DNA of 64,000 bases from NCBI RefSeq assembly GCF_001904655.1, contig NZ_MRCC01000003.1, positions 124,001 to 188,000 of the forward strand. The letters run 5' to 3'. The DNA comes from Chroogloeocystis siderophila 5.2 s.c.1 (GTDB lineage Bacteria; Cyanobacteriota; Cyanobacteriia; Cyanobacteriales; Chroococcidiopsidaceae). Both the position numbers and the translations under genes were made by a program. Below are positions 7,085-16,298 of the stretch, in pieces. A model generated the notes under the pieces. It was not told where the DNA came from, searched no databases, and was given only the letters and a program-made list of their open reading frames with translations. Each line of letters starts with the position of its first letter. Positions within the stretch are counted from its first letter, which is position 1.

Positions 7085-8192
7085 TGACCCTACAGTGCAA
7101 ACTCTGCTCTCTAGGGTACTAAAAAGCCAAGGTTATCAAGTTGTTGTAACTCATAACGGTGAAGAAGGAATTAGGCTGGCGCGCCAGTTGTATCCTGGGT
7201 TAGTGATTTGTGAGTGGACAATGCAATCGATGAGTGGGTTGGAAGTTTGTCGCCAAATCAAAGCTGATCCAAGATTATCGACAGTATTTTTCATTTTTCT
7301 TACAAGTTTAGGCTCGGTATCTGATTGCGTTCAAGCATTCGATGCAGGTGGAGACGATTTTATTACTAAGCCAATCGAACAAAATGAACTAACCGCGCGG
7401 GTGCGTGCTGGATTGCGCTTGCATCAAATGAGTCGGGATTTACAAAAACAAAAGCAATTACTCGAAGCAGAATTATCCGAAGCTGCTGACTATGTGCGAT
7501 CGCTACTTCCACCACAGCTAAAAGAACCGCTCGAAATTAATTCTCGGTTTATTCCTTCATTGCGGCTAGGTGGAGATTGTTTTGATTATTACTGGCTAGA
7601 TCCTGACTATTTGGCTATTTATTTACTTGATACGGCGGGACATGGGCTAGGGGCTACGCTTCCTTCAATTTCAGTCCTCAATATGTTACGTTCTCGTGCG
7701 CTTGATGGAATTAATTACTACCAACCAACCGAAGTACTCAGAGCTTTAAATAGTACGTTTCAAATGACTTCTCAAAACTCGAAGTACTTCACAATTTGGT
7801 ATGGAGTTTATAATCGAGTCAATCGTCAATTAATCTACTCTAATGCCGGACACCCACCTGCTGTTTTGTTATCAGAAAAACCAAGTGTACAGGCAACAAA
7901 ACTAGAAACTCCAAGCATACCAATTGGTATGTTTCCTGATACGAATTATACAGATAAGTTTTGTCATATTCCTGAATCGAGTACGCTTTATATTTTTAGC
8001 GATGGAGTTTACGAACTACACTTAGTAGATGGCTCAATTTGGGAACTTGATTCTTTTATTGATTTACTCAAAATGGATCATGTAGTAGGTAACTGCGATC
8101 TAGACACCATTTTAGCTCAGCTAAATCAAATCAATCATAAAGAGAGTTTTGATGATGACTTATCGATTCTTCAGATTAGGTTTGACAACTGA
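7059..8192 (+). CDS. Receiver domain fused to PP2C/RsbU-type phosphatase (phosphoacceptor Asp replaced by Glu)
   Basis: This 377 aa protein has an N-terminal CheY-like receiver (about residues 2-122), a short coiled-coil linker (SRDLQKQKQLLEAELSEAA) and a PP2C/SpoIIE serine phosphatase domain (about 160-375). Receiver landmarks are the acidic pocket IDDDPT, the switch Thr in FLTSLG and the Lys in ITKPIE. The expected phosphoacceptor position reads VICEWTM, Glu52 instead of Asp. Phosphatase metal motifs GGDCFD, DTAGHGLG, FSDGVYEL and DDDLSIL are present. Such proteins dephosphorylate anti-sigma antagonists in partner-switching cascades. Glu52 may mimic a constantly phosphorylated state. ATG 7059 overlaps the DUF1350 gene and gives the normal receiver start MSLILVIDDD. 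Confidence 0.85.
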   Translation: MSLILVIDDDPTVQTLLSRVLKSQGYQVVVTHNGEEGIRLARQLYPGLVICEWTMQSMSGLEVCRQIKADPRLSTVFFIFLTSLGSVSDCVQAFDAGGDDFITKPIEQNELTARVRAGLRLHQMSRDLQKQKQLLEAELSEAADYVRSLLPPQLKEPLEINSRFIPSLRLGGDCFDYYWLDPDYLAIYLLDTAGHGLGATLPSISVLNMLRSRALDGINYYQPTEVLRALNSTFQMTSQNSKYFTIWYGVYNRVNRQLIYSNAGHPPAVLLSEKPSVQATKLETPSIPIGMFPDTNYTDKFCHIPESSTLYIFSDGVYELHLVDGSIWELDSFIDLLKMDHVVGNCDLDTILAQLNQINHKESFDDDLSILQIRFDN

Positions 8193-8656
8193 AAAAATCT
8201 GCTAATTTATTATACTCCTGTACTAAAAGATTTAAGTTTTAAGAATTCTGTGGAATTTAGATTACTAGGTATTTAGTAACCTATCTGTTTTGGGCGATCG
8301 CGATTTTCGCTAACCCTGAACATCTCACTCATATATATTCCTGAACAGCAACTCTATCACTATAGGACTTACGTAGTTGATGTCATGCTGAACCCTTCGC
8401 TATTACTCAAGCGCAAGCTCCGTGAAGCATCTCTGGGATTCTTTCTTAGCCTACAGCAAAGCTACGAAGAAGGGAACGCTGCACTCAGAATAAAATAGCG
8501 TTCAAGTGCGCAACGCCTAAACTACATACAAATACAGTTAAATTGCTATTTTTATTAAGAAAAATTATTATTGGGTCTAACTTAAATTTAGGTGTCAGTA
8601 ACACCCAACCTTCTTGTAAATCAATCATGTAAGTAGCCCAACTGAGTAATGTGACC
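8193..8656. other. Gene-free spacer with a dispersed repeat-like element
   Basis: No gene is seen. About 8362-8475 holds a sequence typical of cyanobacterial dispersed intergenic repeats (GTCATGCTGAACCCTTCGC, then GAAGCATCTC). Its CCCTTCG and CGAAGAAGGG arms face each other. A HIP1-type core GCGATCGC lies near 8294. A second copy of the element was not found in the window. Confidence 0.35.
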
Positions 8657-9290
8657 ATGACAATTGCCTTCGAGGAGTTCATCGAGACAGCTGATTTAGT
8701 AAAAGAATATACAGATACAGACAACAATTACTCAGAAACGTTATCGGAATATCCTCAAGATTTAGGTAAAGGCAGTATCTTAAACGTTGAGCTACGCAAC
8801 GGATTTTACCTCACAATCGAAGATTACCAAGTACATAACGATGTGATCATCAGTTACCCAGAATCGCAGCATCCTTTGGGGTTTTATTTCCAACTCTCAG
8901 GCGGTATACATTGTCAACGCTATGGCTTGAATTACGCTGGTGACAGCATTTATCCGGTAGTGGTTTAATACCACAATTACTTCATCAGAGAAGCTGTTAA
9001 AGTGCATTATAGTGCCAGAAGTGTTCAATAGTTTCATGAGGATTGGGGATGATGCTATTCCATTGCAAATGAAGCACCTTTTTAGGAAACCGGATCAAGA
9101 GTACTACCTTCCTTCGTAATAGGACAGTTACAACACAAATGCAAGTCGCTGTACAGCAGATTTGGCAGTGTCCTTTTCAAGGTTTGGTTAAACGTATTTA
9201 CTTAGAAAGCAAAATTTTAGAGTTAATTGCTTTGTGGTTGCAACAAGACATTGAAGGAGAAGCAATAGTAAATCATTCTATTAAAAATGT
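8657..9290 (+). pseudogene. Decayed AraC/PchR-type regulator
   Basis: Three consecutive reading frames together spell the N-terminal ligand-binding half of a cyanobacterial AraC-family regulator of the siderophore-linked PchR type. Block 1 (8657-8968) ends HPLGFYFQLSGGIHCQRYGLNYAGDS then stops. Block 2 (from 9012, a different frame) reads VPEVFNSFM, then PLQMKHLFRKPDQEYYL, ending in TAA 9117. Block 3 (about 9115 on, third frame) reads NRTVTTQMQVAVQQIW, then GLVKRIYLESKILELIALWL. At least two frameshifts are required, and the C-terminal helix-turn-helix domain is missing. The gene cannot make a regulator. Such genes normally sit beside TonB-dependent siderophore receptors, and a remnant of one follows directly. 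Confidence 0.75.
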
Positions 9291-9443
9291 GGAATCATTG
9301 CGTCATTCTTGCTGCTTGCTTCTCCCGTGCAAGCTTCGGAGTTGGGACAAGTTGCAGATAAAGAAGATATTCTTCAACTTGATCAAATTGAGCATTCTCA
9401 GAGTGCAGAATTACCCGTACAATCTCCAGCACCCACATCAGAA
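9283..9443 (+). pseudogene. Remnant of a TonB-dependent siderophore receptor (signal peptide region)
   Basis: A short stretch reads KNVESLRHSCC in one frame, then LLASPVQASELGQVADKED in another, followed by an acidic and Gln-rich linker. This matches the signal peptide and N-terminal extension of cyanobacterial TonB-dependent receptors, which usually follow a PchR-type regulator. A frameshift lies near 9308. No plug or barrel follows: the homology ends at about 9443, where an oppositely oriented Rpn-type fragment begins. The family call rests on a short region and on context. Confidence 0.5.
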
Positions 9444-10062
9444 TTGGTAAATTACGGACTCGCGCATCATCCCCTCCCGAAATATTTGTTGTATCAACTC
9501 CTTGTTGTGTTTTAACCCCGCTAAGATTTGCGTATAAACTGAGATTTCTGAGCGTTTTTCAACTTCTTCAAGTTGATTGACTCGTTTCACAACTTGCTTT
9601 AATAAGGTTTGAGGTTGCGTCGTTGCAGTTAATGGTGCAAATGGTAACAACGCTGGATTAACTAGAAATTGTGCAGCATTTTCCTCCCATAGTCGAATCA
9701 CGCGATATTCATGGCGAGTTGTTTCCATGTTGAAGGAAGTTTCAATGATTGTGTCTGGTGCGGGTGGAACTAACAAAACGACGACTTGCGTGACGAAGAT
9801 AGGTAGGCGGGTAGTTGGGAACAATAGCAATTAAATCTCTCAATCTCTACAACTTTCCCACACTCCCACGCTCCAACTCTCCCACAATGTAAAATGCGTT
9901 CTTGTAGCTGCAAAAATGTGACGTAATCCGCGCGAATTGGTTCAATGCTTAATTCGGTTGTTAAAACTTAAATTCAGTTTGCGGTGTACCTAGCACCCAA
10001 CTAGCAAATGTTGTTGGATATTTTTTCGATAGCAGTTTGCAGAGATCATCAAGGGATATGAA
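9438..10062 (-). pseudogene. Broken Rpn-family recombination-promoting nuclease (PD-(D/E)XK type)
   Basis: Read on the minus strand, the N-terminal part (from about 10062) spells LDDLCKLLSKKYPTTFASWV, then LGTPQTEFKF and a stop. After a frameshift near 9967 it continues LTTELSIEPIRADYVTFLQL. After repeat-like DNA and another frameshift it continues TQVVVLLVPPAPDTIIETSF, METTRHEYRVIRLWEENA and ILAGLKHNKELIQQIFREG, ending MMRESVIYQF. This order is that of Rpn/DUF4351-type nucleases, common mobile-element-associated genes in cyanobacteria. The segment carrying the nuclease core is largely replaced by a GGGAG-type simple sequence (about 9845-9890). The fragment abuts the dead TonB receptor remnant. 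Confidence 0.7.
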
Positions 10063-10250
10063 AAACTGATAGCGATTAAATTAGGCATCGCTATTATCTT
10101 GATAAAGGTACACTACGATTATCAATAATGAATAAAATTCAACAAATTAGCTTGAGTGATACAATAGTTCAAGCGTTGATTGCGGAATTAAATAAGTTCC
10201 AAGAATGAGAGCGATCGCTCCCGGCAATGAAAGCGATCACCCCACAAAAA

Positions 10251-12218
10251 CTAAGTCCCCTCACGCAATTTATCGAGGACGCCGCGATCTTCTAATGTAG
10301 ACGTATCTCCAGAGACTTCTTGCCCAGCCGCAAGACTGCGTAACAACCGCCGCATAATTTTACCCGAACGAGTTTTTGGCAACGCATCGGTAAAACGAAT
10401 TTCACCAGGACGCGCGATCGCACCGATTTCTTTCACAACGTGCTGTTTCAGTTCTTTACTAAGTGCTTCACTTGGTTGGTACGTACTTTCTAAAGTTACA
10501 AAAGCAACGATATCTTCACCTTTAACCTCATCAGGTTTACTGACAATTGCTGCCTCGGCAACGGCGGGGTGCGACACCAATGCCGATTCAACTTCCATTG
10601 TTCCTAAACGGTGTCCTGAGACATTGATCACATCATCAACACGCCCCATTACCCAAAAGTAACCATCTTCATCGCGCCTTGCACCATCACCCGCAAAATA
10701 GACGTATTTACCATCTTGCGGCGGAATGTGTTCCCAGTAAGTACGCCGAAAGCGATCAGGATCGCCATAGACTGTACGCATCATCCCAGGCCAAGGATGA
10801 CGGACGACTAAATAACCACCTTCGTTGTTGCCTACAGGATTGCCCTCTAAATCAACGATATCGGCAAGAATTCCAGGGAAGGGACGTGTTGCAGAACCTG
10901 GCTTTGTAGGAATCGCACCAGGTAGCGGGGTAATCATAATTCCCCCAGTTTCCGTTTGCCACCAAGTATCGACAATCGGACAGCGATCGCCGCCGATGAC
11001 GCGGTAATACCACATCCAAGCTTCGGGGTTAATCGGTTCGCCGACGGTTCCGAGTAAGCGCAAAGAAGATAGATTGCGGGCTTTCGGCAAGTGTTCGCCC
11101 ATCTTAATAAACGCCCGAATCGCTGTCGGTGCGGTGTAGAAAAGCGTTACGCCATACTTTTCGATCACATCCCAGAAGCAACCAGGATTTGACGATCGCG
11201 GCGCACCTTCATACATTACCGTTGTCGCACCGTTGGAAAGCGGACCGTAAACAATATAGCTGTGTCCGGTAATCCAACCAATATCAGCCGTACACCAGTA
11301 AACATCGGTATCTTGCAAATCAAAAATCCATTTGGTAGTTATATGGGTGTATAAGTTGTAACCACCTGTAGTGTGTACTACTCCTTTAGGTTTACCTGTG
11401 CTACCCGAAGTGTAGAGGATAAACAGCATATCTTCACTGTCCATCGGTTCGGCGGGGCAATCGGCAAAGACACCCTGTTGCAGATCGTGCCACCAGTGAT
11501 CGCGCCCTGGTTCCATCTGTACTTCTTGCCCAGTACGCCGCACAACTAATACATTTTCGACGCTGGTAACATCCCCACTCGCTAAAGCTTTATCAACTTG
11601 TTCTTTGAGCGGAACCGCCACATCTTTCCGATAACCACCATCTGCTGTGACAACAACTTTAGCTTGTCCATCGATTAAGCGATCGCGCAACGCTTCGGCA
11701 CTAAAACCACCAAAAACGACTGTATGCGGCGCACCGATTCGCGCACAGGCTAACATCGCGATCGCCGCTTCGGGAATCATCGGCATATAAATTCCAACGC
11801 GATCGCCTTTTTGCACGCCCAACTGCTTTAAAACATTGGCAAATTGACACACTTCGCGATGCAACTGCGCGTAGGTAAGCGTGCGCGAGTCTCCTGGTTC
11901 ACCTTCCCAAATCAACGCCGCTTTATTTTTACGCCAGGTGGTGAGATGGCGATCGAGACAATTGTAAGAAATATTAATTTTACCATTGACAAACCACTTC
12001 GCAAACGGCGGTTGCCAATCGAGTACTTTGTCCCACTTTTGGAACCAGTGCAACTCTTGTTCGGCAAGTTCTGCCCAAAATTTTTCTGGGTCGGAAGACG
12101 CTTTATCGTACAGTTGCTGATAATCTTCTAGGCTTTTGATATGTGCATTTTGCGAAAATTCAGCTGGAGGATGAAATAAACGTTTTTCTTGCAGAATTGA
12201 TTCGATTGTGAGAGACAT
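10251..12218 (-). CDS. acsA: Acetyl-CoA synthetase
   Basis: This 655 aa AMP-forming acetate:CoA ligase converts acetate, ATP and CoA to acetyl-CoA. The N-terminal acetyl-CoA synthetase domain is followed by the ANL core with the P-loop-like motif [20 protein letters not shown] motif then contacts acetyl-AMP. The C-terminal lid contains [11 protein letters not shown], where Lys620 is the catalytic lysine and the usual site of regulatory acetylation. Length and ends match the family. It starts at ATG 12218. It stands alone, divergent from terC; the 354 bp between them must hold both promoters. No acetylase/deacetylase partner is nearby. Confidence 0.95.
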   Translation of the reverse strand: MSLTIESILQEKRLFHPPAEFSQNAHIKSLEDYQQLYDKASSDPEKFWAELAEQELHWFQKWDKVLDWQPPFAKWFVNGKINISYNCLDRHLTTWRKNKAALIWEGEPGDSRTLTYAQLHREVCQFANVLKQLGVQKGDRVGIYMPMIPEAAIAMLACARIGAPHTVVFGGFSAEALRDRLIDGQAKVVVTADGGYRKDVAVPLKEQVDKALASGDVTSVENVLVVRRTGQEVQMEPGRDHWWHDLQQGVFADCPAEPMDSEDMLFILYTSGSTGKPKGVVHTTGGYNLYTHITTKWIFDLQDTDVYWCTADIGWITGHSYIVYGPLSNGATTVMYEGAPRSSNPGCFWDVIEKYGVTLFYTAPTAIRAFIKMGEHLPKARNLSSLRLLGTVGEPINPEAWMWYYRVIGGDRCPIVDTWWQTETGGIMITPLPGAIPTKPGSATRPFPGILADIVDLEGNPVGNNEGGYLVVRHPWPGMMRTVYGDPDRFRRTYWEHIPPQDGKYVYFAGDGARRDEDGYFWVMGRVDDVINVSGHRLGTMEVESALVSHPAVAEAAIVSKPDEVKGEDIVAFVTLESTYQPSEALSKELKQHVVKEIGAIARPGEIRFTDALPKTRSGKIMRRLLRSLAAGQEVSGDTSTLEDRGVLDKLREGT

Positions 12219-12572
12219 GACTGTTTCTAACTAATTGGCATTGCTACTCAAAACCATTTTGCGCGTAGATTTGCTCGAAAGTGTTTTGAATTTCTTTAAG
12301 CTTCAGAATTGTTTACTTGCACTATGCGATCGCAGTTTGATTTAGTCCGTTTATGCTTCAGTTATCAATACTTAACTCACCAATCGCAGCACACCCCCCA
12401 TAATGTATGGATAACGAAGCGTATGAGTCGTCTTCTTCATTTGCTGTGAATTGCCTCGCTGCGGATTTCCTGTCTAAAGGTTAATTCCTTAAAGTATGGC
12501 GATTTGTTAAGATTCTTAGATTGATGTATTCGTTGCTATTAGGTTTGCTAGTTCAGGTGCGAAAAATTATTA
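12219..12572. other. Divergent promoter region acsA/terC
   Basis: This 354 bp spacer has no gene. It holds one HIP1-like core (about 12327). It was checked for the yybP-ykoY manganese riboswitch that precedes some terC-like genes; no convincing match was seen. Confidence 0.4.
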
Positions 12573-13325
12573 ATGATAGACCAAGTTTTTAATTCTCCCT
12601 TCAACATCGGGATTGAAGCCACTTTAGTTTTAATTATCCTGATTTTTTTAGAATCAGTACTTTCCGCAGACAATGCCATTGCGCTTGCAGCGATCGCCCA
12701 AGGACTAGAAGATAAAAAGCTGGAACGCCAAGCGCTCAACTTTGGTTTAGTTGTCGCTTACGTCTTGCGGATTAGCTTAATTATGACAGCGACATGGGTA
12801 ACAAAGTTTTGGCAATTTGAACTTTTAGGCGCTGCTTATTTACTTTGGCTGGTATTTCAGTATTTCACAGCCAATGACAATCCGGAACACGAACATCATG
12901 GTCCGCGCTTCGCGAACTTATGGCAAGCGATTCCTGTGATTGCGTTTACCGATTTAGCCTTTTCGCTCGATAGCGTAACAACGGCGATCGCAGTTTCACA
13001 AGAAAAGTGGCTAGTCATTACAGGCGCCACAATTGGCATCATTACGCTGCGATTTATGGCAGGATTGTTTATTCGTTGGTTGGACGAATTTGTTCACCTA
13101 GAAGACGCAGGTTACATCACTGTAGCGCTAGTCGGCTTACGATTGCTATTGAGAGTCATCAACGCAGATTTAGTGCCACCCGAATGGTTGATGATTAGTG
13201 CGATCGCTGCGATCTTCGTGTGGGGTTTTTCCCAGCGAACCGAAACTAAGCTTGCTAAAGATGAACCAGCAGAAAGTCAGCGAGAAATTGTGCAAGTAGG
13301 AGAATCTGAAGGAAATCAACGGTGA
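12573..13325 (+). CDS. TerC family integral membrane protein
   Basis: This 250 aa polytopic protein of the TerC family (LysE superfamily) has about seven to eight hydrophobic segments. Family hallmarks are the two intramembrane acidic motifs: ESVLSADNAIALAAIAQGL near residues 27-45 and FTDLAFSLDSVTTAIAVS near residues 126-143. These Asp residues are thought to bind metal. TerC proteins are implicated in manganese export and metalation of exported proteins, or in tellurite resistance. The substrate here is not shown by the sequence. The C-terminal tail is hydrophilic. It starts at ATG 12573 and is convergent with ndk across a repeat-rich spacer. Confidence 0.85.
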   Translation: MIDQVFNSPFNIGIEATLVLIILIFLESVLSADNAIALAAIAQGLEDKKLERQALNFGLVVAYVLRISLIMTATWVTKFWQFELLGAAYLLWLVFQYFTANDNPEHEHHGPRFANLWQAIPVIAFTDLAFSLDSVTTAIAVSQEKWLVITGATIGIITLRFMAGLFIRWLDEFVHLEDAGYITVALVGLRLLLRVINADLVPPEWLMISAIAAIFVWGFSQRTETKLAKDEPAESQREIVQVGESEGNQR

Positions 13326-13344
13326 GGAAGTTTCCTTGAGTAGA

Positions 13345-13414
13345 GGAAGCAGAGGTGCAGAGGAGAAGTACATATGATGTTCTCTCACCCCTCACCCCTC
13401 ACCCCTCACCCCTA
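13345..13414. repeat. Dispersed intergenic repeat (ATATGATGTTCTCT type) with TCACCCC x4
   Basis: GCAGAGGAGAAGTACATATG, then ATGTTCTCT, is shared with 16208-16242 and, reversed, with 38930-38975. It runs into four tandem copies of TCACCCC (13385-13412). It lies between the convergent terC and ndk genes. Confidence 0.75.
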
Positions 13415-13422
13415 GTGACTAA

Positions 13423-13872
13423 TTACTCGCGAATCCAGGAACTTAGACTCGATTGCCAACTCACAAGTTCTTCGTCTTTAAACCATAGGCTGACTTCTTG
13501 AGTTGCGGTTTCTGGCGCATCCGAACCATGAATGATGTTGCGTCCAATATCAACGCCAAAATCACCGCGAATTGTTCCTGGTTCAGCATTTAAGGGATTC
13601 GTTGCGCCAATCATTTTGCGGGCGGCGGCGATTACACCATCACCTTCCCAAACCATTGCTACAACAGGACCAGAAGTAATAAATTCTACCAATCCTGCAA
13701 AAAAGGGCTTTTCCCGATGAACGCCGTAATGCTGTTCGGCGAGTTCGCGGCTAACTTGCATGAATTTTAAGCCGACGAGGGTAAACCCCTTTGCTTCAAA
13801 GCGGCTAATAATTTCGCCTACAAGTCCGCGTTGTACACCATCGGGCTTAATTGCTAAAAACGTGCGTTCCAA
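13423..13872 (-). CDS. ndk: Nucleoside diphosphate kinase
   Basis: This 149 aa enzyme transfers the gamma-phosphate of ATP to nucleoside diphosphates through a phosphohistidine. Seen are [19 protein letters not shown] at the N-terminus and the active site NIIHGSD with His115. The length is standard for the bacterial tetrameric or hexameric enzyme. The start is TTG at 13872, supported by AGGAGA about six bases upstream and by the exact family N-terminus; no ATG is available. It is convergent with terC. Confidence 0.95.
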   Translation of the reverse strand: MERTFLAIKPDGVQRGLVGEIISRFEAKGFTLVGLKFMQVSRELAEQHYGVHREKPFFAGLVEFITSGPVVAMVWEGDGVIAAARKMIGATNPLNAEPGTIRGDFGVDIGRNIIHGSDAPETATQEVSLWFKDEELVSWQSSLSSWIRE

Positions 13873-14113
13873 GGTTATCTCCTGTAAAGATGAACAAAGC
13901 GATTAGCATATTAGCTTCTGAGATCAAAAGTATCCCAGAATCAACCTAAAGGTTAACTACAGGTTAAATTTGAATGCTAACAGCTGAATACTACCGCCAT
14001 ACAACAACAAAAAACAGATTATCTCAGAAAGTCTCTCTTAGTTCAGAATTCGTTTTGAAATAGATGAGTTAAACTGGCTATTCGTGGGTGAAACTATACG
14101 AGGTCAAGACATA

Positions 14114-16174
14114 ATGGGTGTTGAGTTAAGCACAAATTCAGCATTAGAGAGCCAGCCGCCTCTTGAACTCCAACCGCAGAAGCAAGAACAAGCTTCTGAA
14201 GCTAAAAAGGCAGCAGATAATGGATACAAAGCGGAGCAAAATAATAAGAAGTCATTATCAAATCCTAAAACCGATTTGCCACAGAGAAAATGGAAAATAG
14301 AGGACAGCGAAGCTCTATATCGAATTGACGGATGGGGCGAGCCTTACTTTTCCATTAATGCTGCTGGTCATGTGACAGTTTCCCCAAAAGGCGATCGCGG
14401 TGGCTCTTTAGATTTGTATGAGTTAGTCAACGCGCTCAAGCAGCGTAATTTATCATTACCATTGCTGATTCGTTTTTCAGATATTTTGGAAGATCGAATT
14501 CAGCGGTTAAATGCGTGTTTTGCCAAAGCGATCGCGCGCTATAACTACCCTGGTGTTTATCGTGGTGTTTATCCGGTCAAGTGCAATCAACAAAAGCACT
14601 TAATCGAGGATCTCGTGCGATTTGGTCAACCGCATCAGTTCGGCTTGGAAGCTGGCTCTAAGCCGGAATTAATGATTGCTTTGGCAATGCTTGATACCCC
14701 TGGTGCGCTGTTAGTCTGTAATGGCTACAAAGACCGCGAATACATCGAAATTGCGATGCTAGCGACACGCCTAGGGCAAACTCCGATTATTGTTTTAGAG
14801 CAGATTGAAGAAGTCGATCTTGTGATCAACGCCAGTCGCCAGTTAGGAATTCGACCGATTTTAGGCGTGCGGGCAAAGTTAAGTACCCAAGGAATGGGAC
14901 GTTGGGGAACGTCAAGCGGCGATCGCGCTAAATTTGGTTTAACAATTCCTGAAATTATTCAAGCAGTCGATAAGTTACGCGATGCAAATCTCCTCGATTC
15001 GCTGCAACTGCTTCACTTCCACATCGGCTCGCAAATTTCGGCAATTAACGTTATTAAAGATGCGATTCAAGAAGCTAGCCGCATTTATGTTGAGTTAGCT
15101 CAACTTGGCGCAGATATGAAGTATCTCGATGTTGGCGGTGGCTTAGGCGTAGACTACGACGGCTCGCAAACGAACTTCTACGCCTCGAAAAACTACAATA
15201 TGCAAAATTACGCTAATGACATCGTTGCCGAGCTGAAAGACGCGTGTGCAGAACGGAAAATGCCTGTACCGACACTCATTAGTGAAAGTGGGAGAGCGAT
15301 CGCATCGCATCAATCGATTCTCATTTTTGATGTGCTGAGTACCTGTGATGTTCCTTCTGGTTCACCCGAACCACCGCGCCCTGAAGAACCGCCGCTGATT
15401 CACAACCTGTGGGAAACGTATCAATCGATCAACGTTGAAAACTACCAAGAAGCCTATCACGACATTACTCAATTTAAAGAAGAATCGATCAGCCGCTTTA
15501 ATTTGGGGATTCTCAGCCTGACTGAACGAGCGCGCGTCGAGCGGATATACTGGGCTTGCTGCGAAAAGATTATGAGCATTACGCGCCAGCAAGAATACGT
15601 TCCAGATGACTTAGAAGAACTCGAAAAAATTATGGCTTCGATCTACTACGTCAATCTGTCGGTATTTCAATCTGCACCAGATTGCTGGGCGATCGACCAG
15701 TTATTCCCAATTATGCCGATTCATCGATTAGATGAAGAACCAACACGGCGCGGTATCTTAGCAGATTTAACGTGCGATAGTGACGGTAAGATTGATAAGT
15801 TTATTGACCTGCGGGATGTCAAATCAGTTTTAGAACTCCACCCGTTTAAACCTAACGAACCCTACTACTTAGGAATGTTCCTCAGCGGTGCTTACCAAGA
15901 AATTATGGGCAACCTCCACAATTTGTTTGGTGACACAAATGCGGTTCATATTCAGTTAACGCCCAAGGGATACCAAATTGAGCACGTCGTCAAAGGTGAC
16001 ACGATGACCGAGGTTGTTGGGTATGTACAGTACGACTCTGAAGATTTAGTAGAAAGTATCCGCCAGCGGACTGAACAAGCACTCGAAGAGAAGCGGATTA
16101 CGCTTGCTGAATCGCAACGACTGCTACAAACTTATGAGCAGAGCCTGAGTCGATATACTTACTTGTCTCCGTAA
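14114..16174 (+). CDS. speA: Biosynthetic arginine decarboxylase
   Basis: This 686 aa PLP-dependent fold III decarboxylase converts arginine to agmatine, the first step of polyamine synthesis. Motifs are PVKCNQQKHLIEDL (PLP lysine in the KCNQ motif), LHFHIGSQISAI, YLDVGGGLGVDYDGS (PLP phosphate binding) and LISESGRAIASHQS. A long C-terminal domain follows, as in SpeA. ATG 14114 gives the family-like start MGVELST, with GAGG 11 bases upstream; a GTG at 14084 would add ten residues. The first 70 residues are polar and low-complexity, as in other cyanobacterial SpeA proteins. It is convergent with the pyrophosphorylase gene. Confidence 0.9.
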   Translation: MGVELSTNSALESQPPLELQPQKQEQASEAKKAADNGYKAEQNNKKSLSNPKTDLPQRKWKIEDSEALYRIDGWGEPYFSINAAGHVTVSPKGDRGGSLDLYELVNALKQRNLSLPLLIRFSDILEDRIQRLNACFAKAIARYNYPGVYRGVYPVKCNQQKHLIEDLVRFGQPHQFGLEAGSKPELMIALAMLDTPGALLVCNGYKDREYIEIAMLATRLGQTPIIVLEQIEEVDLVINASRQLGIRPILGVRAKLSTQGMGRWGTSSGDRAKFGLTIPEIIQAVDKLRDANLLDSLQLLHFHIGSQISAINVIKDAIQEASRIYVELAQLGADMKYLDVGGGLGVDYDGSQTNFYASKNYNMQNYANDIVAELKDACAERKMPVPTLISESGRAIASHQSILIFDVLSTCDVPSGSPEPPRPEEPPLIHNLWETYQSINVENYQEAYHDITQFKEESISRFNLGILSLTERARVERIYWACCEKIMSITRQQEYVPDDLEELEKIMASIYYVNLSVFQSAPDCWAIDQLFPIMPIHRLDEEPTRRGILADLTCDSDGKIDKFIDLRDVKSVLELHPFKPNEPYYLGMFLSGAYQEIMGNLHNLFGDTNAVHIQLTPKGYQIEHVVKGDTMTEVVGYVQYDSEDLVESIRQRTEQALEEKRITLAESQRLLQTYEQSLSRYTYLSP

Positions 16175-16179
16175 TTACA

Positions 16180-16298
16180 GGGGTCAGAGGTCGGGGGTTT
16201 TGAAGCAGAGGGGGCAGAGGAGAAATATATATGATGTTCTCTATCCACTAGCTATTTGCCCTTAAAGACCCTGACCCCTCGCCTCTTACACCTCACCC
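16180..16298. repeat. Repeat-filled convergent spacer speA / sugar-nucleotide gene
   Basis: It contains a GGGGTCAGAGGTCGGGGG tract (16189-16206), then GAAGCAGAGGGGGCAGAGGA, then the ATATGATGTTCTCT core (16230-16243), and ends with CTGACCCCTCGCC and CACCTCACCCCTAG. The same modules occur at 13345-13414, 17694-17730 and 38877-38995. Confidence 0.65.

Noticed and set aside
10128-10208. A 26-codon plus-strand ORF (MNKIQQISLSDTIVQALIAE) before acsA
   Set aside because: It is short and flanked by pseudogenes, with no recognisable family. It could be a remnant but is not supportable as a gene.
12219-12572. Possible yybP-ykoY manganese riboswitch upstream of the terC-type gene
   Set aside because: The characteristic paired GGGGAGUA/CUGCCGAAAG-type elements could not be found.
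13385-13412. TCACCCC tandem repeats as a CRISPR-like array
   Set aside because: The units are 7 bp without spacers; it is a simple tandem repeat. No CRISPR repeat-spacer structure was seen in the window.
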